Shown one piece after another: positions 1-22,999 of a stretch of 64,000 nt of DNA. The stretch is from Diphasiastrum complanatum (lineage: Eukaryota > Streptophyta > Lycopodiopsida > Lycopodiales > Lycopodiaceae). The stretch lies in the NCBI GenBank assembly GCA_029204225.1, contig MU831850.1, positions 1 through 64,000 of the forward strand, given 5' to 3'. The position numbers and the translations under genes were made by a program. Under the pieces are notes generated by a model, which searched no databases, had not been told where the DNA came from, and saw only the letters and a program-made list of their open reading frames with translations. Positions within the stretch are counted from its first letter, which is position 1; every line of letters begins with the position of its first letter.

Positions 1-1743
<1,743 letters not shown>

Positions 1744-1998
1744 TTCCTTAGCAATTTGAATGGTTGTAATTTTGTTGCTTGGGCTCATGAATGCAACCTG
1801 ACAATACTGAGATTGTTTATATGAGTTTGAAATACACAGCCCTCCCTCTTGGATGGAATTCTTCTCCCTCTTCGTGGGTGTAATTTTTTGGCAAGATTTT
1901 TGCGACCCATATTAAGCTTGGGCAACATTTGAATATTTTATGCATTATTTCTAAAATTACTACTAACATTTGTTGTTAAAGGGTAGGCTGACACTTAT
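1744..1998. repeat. Tandem duplication, unit 1 (255 bp)
   Basis: Begins TTCCTTAGCAATTTGAATGG and ends AAAGGGTAGGCTGACACTTA. The same sequence restarts at 1999. This unit is uninterrupted and so shows what unit 2 looked like before a later insertion. No coding content is seen. Confidence 0.85.
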
Positions 1999-4900
1999 TT
2001 CCTTAGCAATTTGAATGGTTGTAAGTTTGTTGCCTGTTGGACTCATGAATGCGACCTGACATTACTGAGATCGTTTATATGGAGTTTGAAAATACAACAG
2101 TCCTCCCTCTTGGATGGAATCCTTCTCCCTCTTTGTGGGTGTAATTTGTCGACAAGATTTTTGCGACCACCATATTAATGATAGGGGAAAATCCTGACGG
2201 GGGATTGGTCTCGCCAAGAAGCCCTACAGAGGAAGGGCCCACACTGCCCTTACGTGAGTGATTGGGGAATGCCGCTTCCAATCCCGAGGGCCATCTCAAC
2301 CACCCCGTGCTCCCCAGCCGATGAGGATTTTCCAGGCCCCCAGAGGCACGACTGCAGGGAGGTGTAATTGCAGTCCCAATCCTATCGGTCCAAGTGAGGG
2401 TGGAGTGTCGGGGTATAGAAATAATAGTGTGTGGCTCCTTCTCGGATCAATTGACAGACATCCCCTAATGTAGGGTGGAACTGATTCTCATCCATTATGT
2501 TCAAGGATCCAACCCCTCATGAGGAAGGGAGTTGTTCGGCGCATCCCCCATCCTAGGTCTCTAGAGGCACCTACTATTGTCAAGATGGGATCATATCTAT
2601 AACTCAGGGTACGATTTTGGGTAGTATTGCTTATGCCAACGTCTTTGGTACTTCACAATGGTCGAGATTCACGGCTAAGAGGTCACACAAGTGTAACTAC
2701 TTACAAATGTCATAGGGAGTTTCGTAGGGGTACTCAATTAGCAATCATGAGTCATCGTCTGTTGCTAGTTATGTACTTGGAATACGTCGCTAGAATGTTC
2801 AACCGATCATGGTGAAATAAGCAGACAGTCAACAAATGATTATGCTATAATATCATAATTAGTTTTGTGCAGTGTGAGGGTGCCAATTATACGCACTGCC
2901 TTGTTTGATAGGCGGTGGTACTTTGCCAAGCGTCAGGCCTAGGTATTTCGCTAGGCAGTTCCAACGTTGGAGGTGACTATATTGACCCCTAACCAAGGTG
3001 GTGTATTTCAACCACGTACGGAGACGGCCCGCTTTTGTGTTTCAAAGAGGTCGAGCTTACAACTCAATATTCCATTTGCAAAAATTTAATGGTTAACGAC
3101 TCTTGAAAACTAAGTATGACGTACGAAGAGATCCTAGTCTTCAAAGCGATAAAAATATGACGTGCTAGAAAATGCAAGCATCCTCATATATTGTTCGCCT
3201 AGCATACCACATAACTTTACTTGAGTTTAAATGAAATCATGCTAGCTTGACAACACCGATGTAATGCGTCATGTGATCCTACGATCATAGGTAGAAGCAT
3301 ACACATTTAAAGGTTAGCAAATGCATTGACACTAGCTTTTAAAAACCACTTCAAAAAATAAGTAGTATAATTTAGGCGTTTGAGAGAGGGACCGGTTTCC
3401 TTTTGAGGGCCGCCAAGTCATGAGCTCACAAGTTATCCTTCAACTTCAGGTTGGGTTCTACTGCAATTGCACTCGTGGTGATTATCCTACTGTTCTGCTA
3501 CATTCCAAGTCGTTGTAGTGGAACGCTTGAGATCAGTGCTCCGAAACAGAACGAGCCAGCGTAGACAAGTCAAGCCCAAGTAGAGCTTTAGTGGAGGGTA
3601 CCATTGTTGGATCTTATCAGTGAGTGCTGAACACTGTAGCCAGAGATCAAGTAGCAATGAACAGATGGGGAGCGCTCTTCAGTAGCGGTGAGGCAGGTGG
3701 GGCAATTTGGAGATTGAGTAGGCCGCAGACAGTCTGTTACAGACCTGTTCGCTCTGTCACAGCTCAAGAAATCGTGTAGGCAGGCCGTTGACAGTCAGTC
3801 AAAATACCCTGATTAGCGTTATATCAGCGAGTATGTTCAGCTGGAACTTTGAGATGGGTGCGGGCCTGTAGTCGCGATTTGTAGACAACTGCAGCAGTAG
3901 ACAACGAGGTTACAACAACTATCACTGTTGAAACATCTCCTCCTTCAAAATCAGCTCTGTATCCTACTCCCGATCCACCCTTCCTCAACAGGGAGTGAAA
4001 AACTCTGTTGTTCCTTCACGGCTCAATCAATTGAAATATACAGGGTTTGGCAGATCTATGCACGATTTAATGTTCAACACCGCAGAATTTGCATATGGCA
4101 ACAAATGTAAAGGAAGACACACTGATCTCCATCTCGTCCTACTCATTCTTTCTCGGAACCCAAATCCTAACACCAATACTACCATCTCCTACAACACTTG
4201 CAACCCGTTATAGTTTCAATTCCAATCTCCAGCCCTCACGCAACACCCAACCCAAAGCATCCACCTTTAAATTCTTCCTCAACATAAAAATAAAAGTTCT
4301 CTCACCCCTCCACGTTTTATTCTCTCACAACAACAAATTTTTTTTCTCCCATCATCTCACTCCATCATCTTCCACGGCCTCTCCTTTCATATGCATCTCT
4401 CACACCTTCCCCTTCAAAATGCCATACCTTCATTCTTCAAGCCTTTCAAGAAATGTGTCCTTTCTTGTACATGGCTCTTAGTTGTAAGTACATGGCTCTC
4501 GGTTGTAATTTGACCACAAGTGGTACCCTTTCCCTTTTGGAAAATATGGGTTGGAGTCATGGGTATTAGGGTACCACATGTGTGAGCCACTTTCCTCTTT
4601 TGCACTTGTCGGTGGTGTAAATGGTAAGTACTTCCCTTGATACTTTTTAATTGGGTAGTCCTCATTGCTACTTGTGGTCAATTCCTACCATTTTTAGATA
4701 GGGTATTTTTGGTAAGCACTTTTGGCCTCCACTTGCATTTCCCATTTGCGTGTCCATGGCCCATGGCTTAAGCTGTCGAGGTGATTTGTCTGTCAGTGTG
4801 CCACTTCGACTTGCACCAGGACTTGCCTATAATTTTGTCATAATTTTCTTGACCCTATCCCATAATTTCCGACCATTTGTTGCAGGTTGATTTTTCTCTT

Positions 4901-5355
4901 TGCCGATTTTTTCCTGTATCATTACTGGCGAGCACTCATGACTTGGGGTTTCTTCAAGACAACCGGTCCCCTAAAAAACACAGTAGGCAATTTTTGTATT
5001 AACAAAAAGTAACGAAGTACATTGGAAAATTCGCTCGGCCATGCCGGCTAGTATAATCAGGCCAATTCTAAGGCCGTAAACTATTCTATGGGCCATTTCT
5101 AAGGCCTCAAAATTTGCTCTAGCCACATTTTGGGCGGGCTGGGACCCCTATCTATAGGCAACTGTGTGCTGATTTTACCATTAATAGCCGGGTTACATGC
5201 CGGTTTTTGTACAAAATTGTAAAAATCGCTCTAAAAATAGCCCGATTTTTTCTGCGAAAATATCGGCTAACAATTAAGCTTGGCAACATTTGGATATTTT
5301 ATGCATTATTTTCTAAATTACTACGTTGACATTTGTTGTTAAAGGGTGGGCTAAC
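1999..5355. repeat. Tandem duplication, unit 2, split by an insertion
   Basis: The left half is 1999-2178 and the right half resumes at 5273 (ATTAAGCTTGGCAACATTTG) and runs to about 5355. Aligning with unit 1 shows the two halves are contiguous in the ancestor; the 3.1 kb between them is an insertion. Confidence 0.85.
2179..5272. mobile_element. 3.1-kb TG...CA insertion, class unresolved
   Basis: The insert starts TGATAGGGG and ends CGGCTAACA, and is flanked by the 5-bp direct repeat ATTAA (2174-2178 and 5273-5277). TG/CA ends and a 5-bp duplication are what LTR-retrotransposon integrases leave. However, I do not see long terminal direct repeats, a primer-binding site or gag/pol. The first 14 bases of the two ends match imperfectly as inverted repeats. 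The interior has moderate GC, scattered short frames and no recognisable protein. It could be an eroded LTR derivative or an unusual non-autonomous element. Confidence 0.7.
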
Positions 5356-6112
5356 GTTTTAATCAGAAACGGATGAAAAGCAATATGTTAGAAGCAGATC
5401 AATTATGAATCACTAACAAGAGAAAAAAAAAGTGAGACAACCATTGCACTTTATTCATTTTTTGCATTTCTGTAAATACAACGTAAACAATATGCCATGA
5501 TCCAAAAGTCTGCTACATCAAAAAAAAATTCAGAATTGATTGCGCCCTTTTCAGATGTCCAAACCATATTAACGACCACATTGTTGTAGCAAGTATTTCC
5601 TATCCATCTTCAACCCTAGATCCAAGCACACAAGCATCAAGGAGATGAAGAGGATTAACTAGTTGTCATGTGGAGATTTATTCCCATGAGAGTGATAGCA
5701 TAGTTCATAATCCAACAAATGCATATGATCCATATCTAACACTAAGCAGTAACACTAAGATTCATTGACACTAGCAATTAACACTACATCCATAAACACT
5801 AAAACCACATCAAAGATAGAGACTTACTCTTCTCCCTCTCTTTCTCTCTCACTGATAGTATAACAATGATTAACTCCAACAAGCATCAAATCCAACAATT
5901 AGCAAATCTAAAGAAAACATGAGAGTTAAAGAAGGAAAGAAGTAGAGCAAGGACATTCCATATCCATTTCATAAGAGGCCCCATTAAAAAATTGGAGGGA
6001 ACCCATTCAAAAATTGGAGAGAACCAATTCAAAAATTGGGGGGAACCATTTTTATTCACTAACTCGACTACTAGGCCCTGCGACATTAAAAGTTTGCAAA
6101 AACCAAAGTTCT
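5356..6112. other. AT-rich spacer downstream of the MADS gene
   Basis: No gene recognised. A 66-codon minus-strand frame at 5886-6086 contains short internal repeats of an AAAAATTGG(A/G)GGGAACC motif (5977-6050) and is not supported as coding. Confidence 0.4.
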
Positions 6113-6118
6113 TTTATT
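6113..6118 (-). promoter_or_regulatory. Candidate poly(A) signal of the MADS gene
   Basis: AATAAA on the minus strand, about 150 bp beyond the start of the last (non-coding) exon, which begins at 6265 after the acceptor TTTTACAG. Placement fits a transcript end, but the motif is common in AT-rich DNA. Confidence 0.3.
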
Positions 6119-6588
6119 AACTTTTAACTAATCAATTAGCTATGTGATCATCGGGTTGAGACATATTTCAAAATGTTGATCAATTCAATAAAAGATATCT
6201 CTTGAAATATGTTTGTCTTTGATGGCGTATAAGTTTTGCAAGCTTTCTTTTCTCCAATCAGCAACCTGTAAAACAAAGATACATTACATCTCATTGAAGA
6301 ATACATATTAGTTTATTGATTATAAAATACTATAAATAATCAATTTAAACTAGTTTCACTATTGAGCTTTTAATGCTAGAGTATAATGGTTAAACGCCAT
6401 AAGATGTACCTATTTTTAACCAATATGTGACTTCTTTAAGCCACATATCTGTGAAGAGGTTATACATTTGTTTTTCGAATCAATCTAAACATTATATCAA
6501 TTAACAATATAAATGAGCTTTAACTTGGGCATAGATGTCAATCTTTTTTACATTAGGATGAAATGAGCTTACTACACATACCTGATGA

Positions 6589-15853
<9,265 letters not shown>

Positions 15854-17384
15854 ATCTCTTCCTTGTTGTTCTCTAATCTCCTTCTCTTGCAGGATCGAAT
15901 GGATACAGTTCTCAAGAATCGTAAGCTGATTGCTAACTACGTGTCTTATTGCTGCATCACCTAGCCTTCCAAAACCCTGATAGCAACTTTCAATACATAA
16001 GTACTAAAATATCTGAAACCTTACAAATCTGATAAGAAAAATTACATACATTATTTAATATAATTCATATTGATTCTGACATACACTATGTAGCAGACTA
16101 AGGAACAATGAAAAAATACATAGCTTTAGAATCTACGTCAATCAATTTCTTATATCGATTGATGCTAATTAGTTACAGTTTGAATATTTATACTATCTAA
16201 TCTATTAGTGTTATGTGTTCTTCCCAGCCTTCTACCTGACTGGCTTAGATCTCGAATCATAGTAGTCGCCACAATTGCATATTCAGCACTCCCCTCACAC
16301 GTGGCTATGAAGTTTCTAGGTCTTTTGATTGATTATGTGATCATCAGATATGTATTGCTTGGAGTGTTTTTATGTATTACTTGCAGTATTTTTATGGTGA
16401 TCAGTATGTTTTCCCAGATAGCTAAATGTATTTAATTTCTGCATCCAAAATAAGACTATGAAATAAGGCCAGTTGCAAGTTTCCACTCTGCCTGCAGATT
16501 GCACAAGTGAGCTCTTAGTTTCCATGTCGTTTTTCGTTGTGTAGAGTAGATGTTTGTATCGATATTGTGGAGTACAATTTGGCTTTGTGTTTGAGTTTGG
16601 CATGGCAATTCATGCTGTAATTTGCTACCGTGGAAAGCGCAGCGCAGTGCTTGCCGCTGTTTTCTGTAGGCAATTGATGATGGTATTGTTTTCGTTAGGC
16701 AATTGATGTTGTTGTTTTCTGTTGTAAAAGGCGTAGGAAGTGCGGTCAATGTGTCTTTGACATCCATGCACTTTTGGGTACGTGAAACAAGAAGCAACAA
16801 AAACAGGTGGATCAGAAGCAGCAGGAGCAAGAGGAAGGGGTGGACAGACAAATTGTGTTCTCTCCTCTTGCAACACAGGCGCAGCAAATCAGTGCCAAGC
16901 AGTCCGATGGTGATGGGGAGTTCCACTTAGTGAATGGTTTGTGCAGAAGCGTTTGCAATTGGAAGATAAGAGCTCAATTCTTTGTTTGTAGGAGCTGCGG
17001 CAGTAAGCCGCTGAAGCGCAGTGCAATTATGACTCCAAGAAGCAGCACTTCTTCAGGCAGCATAAAAAATTTCAATTCTCTAGACCCCTTTGTCGATGAT
17101 CACGAAGCCTATCCAAACATATCTGCAAAATCAGAACTCCCAGACAACGAGGTCATTGTAGATTACATACCTCTGGGCAGGATTGGGCTAGCAGCTAGCT
17201 TGGTTTGATGCTGAGCCCCCTCTTTCTTGCCAGCTTGGGCTCACACTTTTTTCCTGCTAATTCTTCTTCTCTGCAGCGCCTTGCGTCAGATAATGGCCTT
17301 GTCATCAACCATGGCTCTATGCACAGAATTTTTGCTCATGGGCATTTGGGTGTTGTCCGGATCGATCGATACATGCGTTGCTGG

Positions 17385-17387
<3 letters not shown>
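15854..17387. other. Region upstream of the MADS gene; one weak ORF
   Basis: Presumed to hold the MADS 5' UTR and promoter (minus strand); no clear TATA box can be assigned. On the plus strand a 133-codon frame at 16807-17208 contains a stretch (MTPRSSTSSGSIKNFNSLDP) preceded by a good acceptor, TTTGTTTGTAG at 16990. It could be an exon of an unrecognised gene, but nothing joins to it. Splice fit is the only evidence. Confidence 0.25.
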
Positions 17388-17434
<47 letters not shown>

Positions 17435-17452
17435 AATGAGAATGAGACTGAG
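17388..17452. repeat. (GA)n followed by GAGAAT repeats
   Basis: Pure GA to 17429, then a few GAGAAT units. Confidence 0.9.
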
Positions 17453-17607
17453 AGATATCGCGCGCCCGTTTTTTTTAAGGTTGCTTTTAGAGTGCTTTTG
17501 CTTTTGCTTTTTTGGCATATACTATATAGGAATAATAAATAATATGCTGCTTTTTATTTAAAATGATGAGAAAACCCATGATCCTACAAGAAGATTAAAG
17601 TATTATG

Positions 17608-17676
17608 GAAGGAGCCGGGCACAGGCCATTCTGCCTGGTTCGGCTTTTCAAAAATATTTGGGGCCTGTGCTCCTTC
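17608..17676. repeat. Imperfect inverted repeat (foldback)
   Basis: Arms GAAGGAGC..GCACAGGCC (17608-17627) and GGCCTGTGCTCCTTC (17662-17676) around a short spacer. A 3-base bulge interrupts the left arm. Confidence 0.6.
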
Positions 17677-17681
17677 TATTG

Positions 17682-17918
17682 CGTAATGGAGTCTTTGACT
17701 TTTCCACATGTCATTTACAAAGCATAATTAGCACTATGGTTTTTTTTGGACCAATGAGAAACTGCCATGTGGCAGTCTGACGCGGACTGACGCACAGTCT
17801 GACGTGCGTTTGGAATGTGCTTCAGAATTTTATAATTTTTTAAAAAAAATTCAGTGACATTTTATGCTTTTTAAAAAGCCCAAAAACTGGGCGTAATCAG
17901 CACAAAGAATCCATTACG
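17682..17918. mobile_element. Putative MITE, 237 bp
   Basis: Ends CGTAATGGAGTCTTTG (17682) and CAAAGAATCCATTACG (to 17918) are near-perfect terminal inverted repeats. No coding capacity. The target duplication is unclear (TATT lies near both ends). Internally there is a CTGCCA/TGGCAG palindrome and repeats of CTGACG. Confidence 0.5.
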
Positions 17919-18054
17919 TATTTAAAATAATATCGTAGAATGGCAAAAATGAATTTAGTTACCCAATAGCAAAGTAAAACTTAAAATAGTAAGCTAATTA
18001 CTCAAAACCAACTGCCTACTGCAAATCACTAATTAAAATAGATCCAGTAATATA

Positions 18055-19621
18055 TAATGGAGGAAGCTTTGGCGCATGAAAGTGTGATAAAAAATGTTGG
18101 AGGGCCGAGTTGACGCATCATTGCAAATACATGTGTTTAAGGAGGTGTTTGTGATTTGGAGAAGTGCGCATGCTTGGAAAGTCTTGATATCCTATTTTTG
18201 AATGCAATATTTGTTCTATGTTTGTGTCTTGAGATACGGTTTCTACAGTTAATGCTGGATGGTGTTTCATTGCACCTTTTCGCAAGGGTATCCATATTGC
18301 TGATAGTACTTGATGTATCAATATTTTGATTGCTTTGTAGAAGATGTTGGGTATGTGTTGTGAAAATTTGTGTTCAGAATGTAAGATCTCCCATTTGGCG
18401 ATTTTTTGGTATGGGAGCCTGTTGCTCATCAACATCTTTCTTGTGTCCATAAAACAATGTTGGAAAGTTTGGTTCTTCGCTACAAGTATCTTGATATAGT
18501 CCTATTGGATTCTGACCCTCGCATGGAGCGATTGCTTTGTAACAATTTTCATAATCCACCACTTGTTGGGCAGTTGTGAAATTCTGAATGACAGTGTCTG
18601 TTTCCAAATCTTCATCATCAACTTCATTTCTATCATCTTCATAAGTGTTTGTTTGCATAGTTTCACCTTCTTTTGTGTCATGTTTTATATATTCGTAAAA
18701 ATGCATTATCCAGTCATTATGGATTTTCACTTTGCATTCCTTGTATAATGGCGTATCGCATAATTGTTGCAAAGCTTGCATCAATATCATTGGTCTTACA
18801 ACAAACTTGTATTGCATTTTGCGTCATAATGCATCAACTACAGAGGCACTTTCGTCCATGAATCTTGGTAGCACATTTTGCAATTGATCTAGATTTGCAG
18901 CGACATTGACAATACTTCCGCTAATGCCCAACTGTCCTTCAAATGAGAGATCTATTATTTGTGAGAATGCAACCCGTGGTGATACCAATCATTCTTCTAA
19001 GTCATTGAGTTCATTTACTTTGCTCAATGACTTATTGCTGAAATACTTCATTGGTGATGCATATTCAGGCATCATTTCTTTTGATATTGTAGCTTTGCAA
19101 GATTTGCATATTTTTTGTACATGAATGTCAGTTATTTGTTTTTCGTCAAATAATTTGATTTTTCTAAGTAATTGATTGCTCTCTCTGTCAAAGTACAGTC
19201 TTGGAAATTGAATAATAATCTATTACAACAAATGCATCTTGTTCTAGGGATATCGTTGATTCTTTCTTTGTACTTTGCAATTTTCTTGGAATTTCCTCCA
19301 TGGTTTTACGAAATCTTCAATAGATATTTCTTCCTCACTAAAAGTGGTAAGTGCATTTATTATTGTGTTTTTCGCTTCGTTTAATAGTTGATGATATTCA
19401 TTTGTTTTTATGTACTTTCTCAAGTAGTAAATGATGTTGTTGTTTGATAGTTCTGAGTCTTGATGGAGTTGTTTAAATTCGTTAACAATCGACATTTGTG
19501 GCAAGTGGTATTTATTAGATAGTGTAGATTTTGTTTCATTGTTTTTGTCCATTTGTATCGCTTTCATTTTTTGTTGTTTGCCGTGACACGCGGTTCTTTG
19601 GTTGTTCTTGGTTCTTTCCAA
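18055..19621 (-). pseudogene. Helitron Rep/helicase, N-terminal part, decayed
   Basis: Translated in segments with stops and frameshifts. In order there is a cysteine-rich start (PRTRCICCNRLLF at about 19250; ICKSCKATISKEMMPEY at about 19120). A block follows containing EGQLGISGSIVNVAANLDQL and LPRFMDESASVVDAL. Next is the segment AIAPCEGQNPIGLYQDTCSE then EEPNFPTLFYG (18430-18560), then KWEILHSEHKFSQHIPNIFY and GYQDFPSMRTSP. The last piece is MRQLGPPTFFITLSCAKA at about 18090. These match the conserved N-terminal and Helitron_like_N regions of eukaryotic Helitron proteins. The rolling-circle HUH tyrosine region and the helicase are missing; similarity ends abruptly at about 18060. Breaks: in-frame TGA codons near 18985 and 18831, frameshifts near 18400 and 18115. 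Confidence 0.75.
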
Positions 19622-20262
19622 GGATATACTTCTACTTTGTTGTCAGTATTTGTTTGTATAATGATGATTTGCAATGTTCGAATTGGATTGATGCATGTCA
19701 CAATTTTTCAAATTGTTGTTGTTGAATCAGTTTCACAATGATATACTACTAACCTATAATTCATGCATTTGCAAAATTAAAACAAACAAAAGCTGTCACA
19801 TTGTATTGGCGATTGATTGTCGTTGTTGGTAAGAAGTTTAAATTTATGTTTGTTTCGAATGATGTGATTTGCTCATATTGGATTTTTAAAATTGGATCAT
19901 CTTTGTATTGTTCTTTCCAAATTGTAGCATCACAATCATTTTCTCTTAAACTTAGCAAAAAGCATTGCACAACATTTGCTCGAATATTGTTCGATGGAAT
20001 ATGATGATTCAATAGAAATGAAAAGACATTGAAAATTCAGGATCTATAAATAAATAAAAATTCAGAATCTATATAGTCTTTTGGTCCATAGTCATTTGTG
20101 CAAATACTGCTGATCCTTGTGGTTGTAAAAGATAAAATACTATCTTCGGAGCTAAGAAAAAAACAACAAAATCTTGACAATTAAATTGACTATATACATT
20201 ATCTAGCTGTTTATTCAATATTTGCTTTCATCTACTAGGACTAATTGTCATCGTCTTTGCTA
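19622..20262 (-). other. Spacer between Helitron Rep and RPA-like remnants
   Basis: Contains one 83-codon minus-strand frame (19761-20012, starting MNHHIPSNNIRANVVQCFLL). It lies between two Helitron-related coding remnants on the same strand and may be part of either. No domain recognised. Confidence 0.3.
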
Positions 20263-21590
20263 TTAACTTAATCTATCAAAACCAATGATTATACCACTAG
20301 CATTTGTGCAAAATCTGCATTTGACATCCACTTGCATAAGTTTTGAACGTAGTCCTTTTTTATCGCCTTCTAAGAACCGTATAAATGATGTTCCTAGCTC
20401 CAAAATTGAATCAATCCATGTATCCTTTGAAGTGACATCAATTGAAGAGCCGTCCAATTTCACAACCTTTGCTCGTAAATTTCCAATTTTTTATTGCGGT
20501 TGTTTCTTTCTGATAGAGACAACAATATGTTGAGCTTTCTTTGTTTACGAAGTTTGAAATTTTGCAATTTGAGCAGATGATCTCGTATAAACTTTGATTG
20601 ATTCCAGTCACTACCAATGTTCCTTCAACCTAAAATATCAATCCAATTGTCATTTGGTTTGCTCTTTGTGTGGTAGACAACGATATTAAGTACGACAAAA
20701 GGAATACTCTTAAAAGTACCTCATTGTTGATCACCTTTGTTTTAACATGTGTTTCAAAGACTCTTTCCAATTTTTCGGTGATCGGACCTTGTGGAATGTC
20801 GCAAATGATTGTTTGGTCTAACAAACACAATTGTGGTGGATTTGGCTTTTTTAAAATGCCCAAATTTCTCAGGCAATAAATAGTTCTTCCTTTCTCACGA
20901 AATGCATCAACAGTTTTTTTGTAATCAGCTCTACAAGACGACCAAAAGGTTATCTGGAAAAAAACCAAAAACACGTAGTTGTTTTTTATGAAGTACATGT
21001 AAAAATTAAAATTATGCAATAGCACTCTAGTAAATGCTTACTCCATAATTTGAATAATGTCTCGATTTGAATGATGTGGTCCAACTTCAATCACTGTAAC
21101 TGCCATTGTTGCTACCAATGTAGGCTTGTTTCTTCCAAGATTTTGTTGTATGATATTTTTGCAATATTCATAAAACTTTAGAAGACTGATCTCAGGAAAA
21201 AACTCCAAGCAAGTGCTAAATTGTGGTAGTTTTCTAATTGTTGTAGATGGTTGCAAAGTGAGACTATAATTTAAGCTTCCTCCTTCACCCCTTGAATTTT
21301 TTTCAACAACTGCAAAATCTCTGATTGCAACACAGTTAAAAACTAGCAAATCTGTATATTTGTGAAGATAATTTTCGTCAATAGAAAATGTGATTGTGTC
21401 ATCCCCACTTTCATCGGTCAAATCAGATTTTAAATACTTTCTATATGTGGTTGTACTGTTCCAATTCCCATACTTTGCCCAAATTTGACCAACAAACAAA
21501 CCACCTCTTGTGTTGGGATGAACGTCATATACTTGAATTGCTTGATCTTGAAATGAATGAGTTGCACTATTATCATCCGTCTACTGTGGG
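20263..21590 (-). pseudogene. RPA1-like (ssDNA-binding OB-fold) gene of the Helitron
   Basis: Three splice-compatible exons on the minus strand: 21042 to about 21590, 20720-20930, and 20629 downwards, with GT-AG ends and matching phases. Exon a contains an OB-fold-like run (KYLKSDLTDESGDDTITFSI, then LLVFNCVAIRDF). Exon b includes CDIPQGPITEKLERVFETH. Exon c resembles the zinc-binding C-terminal RPA region (YEIICSNCKISNFVNKESS) and continues, after a frameshift near 20475, as VKLDGSSIDVTSKDTWIDS. Plant Helitrons often encode RPA-like proteins beside Rep/helicase, which fits the neighbouring remnant on the same strand. The RPA assignment rests on motif shape rather than alignment. Confidence 0.5.
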
Positions 21591-21677
21591 ATCTGAGATT
21601 ATATCAAAGTCAATTTATTACTTTCATCAGATTTTCTGGAGAATTTATTCTTTGTCTTTGAATTTGTCGACGATTGG

Positions 21678-22565
21678 GCAAGAAAAGAAAAAGCCTCGAT
21701 GGGATTATTGACATGGCTACCTTTTCTTGTTTTGCATATTTGCAATGATGATTTTTGCAACAACAATGGATGATCAAGCAGAAAGAGAGAGAGTTTGGAA
21801 GTAAGCAATTCATTATCAAATTTTCATTATCAAATTTTCTAGTGTTGTTTGAAGTTTCATAGATTGTTATCTTGATTTGAACCTGTAAATACATCTTCAA
21901 ACATTTTCAATCATGGAAAGGTTTTTAAATGTTATGTGCTATCTTGATTTATGATCTCTTGTGTATGTAGACTTTACTTAGAATCAACCAAAATTATGCC
22001 CATGGGTCTGAATCACCAATGGAAGAAGCATGGTAATTGGTGAGTTATGTTAGCAAGACAAGTTCAGCCAAATTGAATATATCATTCTTGTGGGTGCTAG
22101 AAAAATGATCAAATTTTAACAAAAGGGAAGGTTATTATGTTAGTGCAATTTGTGGTGATTAATTAAATGAGCACTAGTATTGGTGCCATTGAACATGGGC
22201 AGGCAAGTTTTTTTACTAACTATGAGATTGTATTTTAATGCAATACCTTTATTAGGAGTAGTCCAAGTTCAGGTGAAAGTGAAGTTACAAGCTTGCATCA
22301 AGACGATGTGGAGTTGGTAGGCAATTCTTATATGCACAAAACCTAACGAGAAAGTTTCCCATTGAATTTTTAAATCCTATATTTTATTATCAATCTTAAT
22401 GATCTATCTAGCTTGTGAGACTAGATTTTCATGCTCATCTATAAAATTTCAATAGAGTTCATAACATTGCCTTCTATCAAGCTCCATGAACCATAATTGT
22501 CTTTTAGTATGAGGATTTAGTACTTATGGACATAAATGGTTGATTTTGTGAGTATACATTTTCAA

Positions 22566-22604
<39 letters not shown>

Positions 22605-22999
22605 GTCATTTTAATTTGATTGCATTCTTTCTTTGTGCTCATGCTTTAAGGACATATATTTTCTTGGCCTTTATAACATTGACTCATTGACAAAAGAAAG
22701 AAAACATCTCTTCCTTAAGAAAGGGGTCTTCATGTTGATGATATTATATCGTGTGATTCAAAGTTTGTAGGATATGATTGAAGAGGAGATAAAGAGCACT
22801 ACATATGAATTTGAATATTTGGAACGAAAATTGAGGTAACTTCCATTTACTTTAAAAAGTGGTTATTGTTCCATGGGACTAGCATTAACATTTGCTCCAT
22901 TCTTATGCATACCTTTAATTTCAACTATCAAGAGACAATAACTTTATTTATGAACGTTTTACCAACTTTGATCATTAATATGTTAGTATTTCCAAATGC
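21678..22999 (+). pseudogene. Inverted partial copy of the MADS gene (exons 4-7)
   Basis: Matches the reverse complement of about 12150-13485, introns included. Exons with preserved splice sites and open frames: 21782-21800, 21971-22032, 22256-22316, 22771-22835, corresponding to exons 4-7 of the minus-strand gene. Similarity starts right at the exon 3 donor, which here reads GCAAG instead of GTAAG, and the MADS and I-region exons are absent. Similarity stops at about 22999, where gypsy RT sequence begins. Exons 8-10 are not found on this strand. Confidence 0.85.
22569..22603. repeat. (TG)n microsatellite
   Basis: Counterpart of the (CA)n tract at 12554-12576 in the duplicated intron; about six units longer. 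Confidence 0.9.

Noticed and set aside
2075-2815. Short ORFs in the 3.1-kb insertion
   Set aside because: They cross the insertion boundary or overlap in several frames; no recognisable protein.
16456-16926. 156-codon minus-strand ORF
   Set aside because: Overlaps other frames on both strands, with no domain and no splice support.
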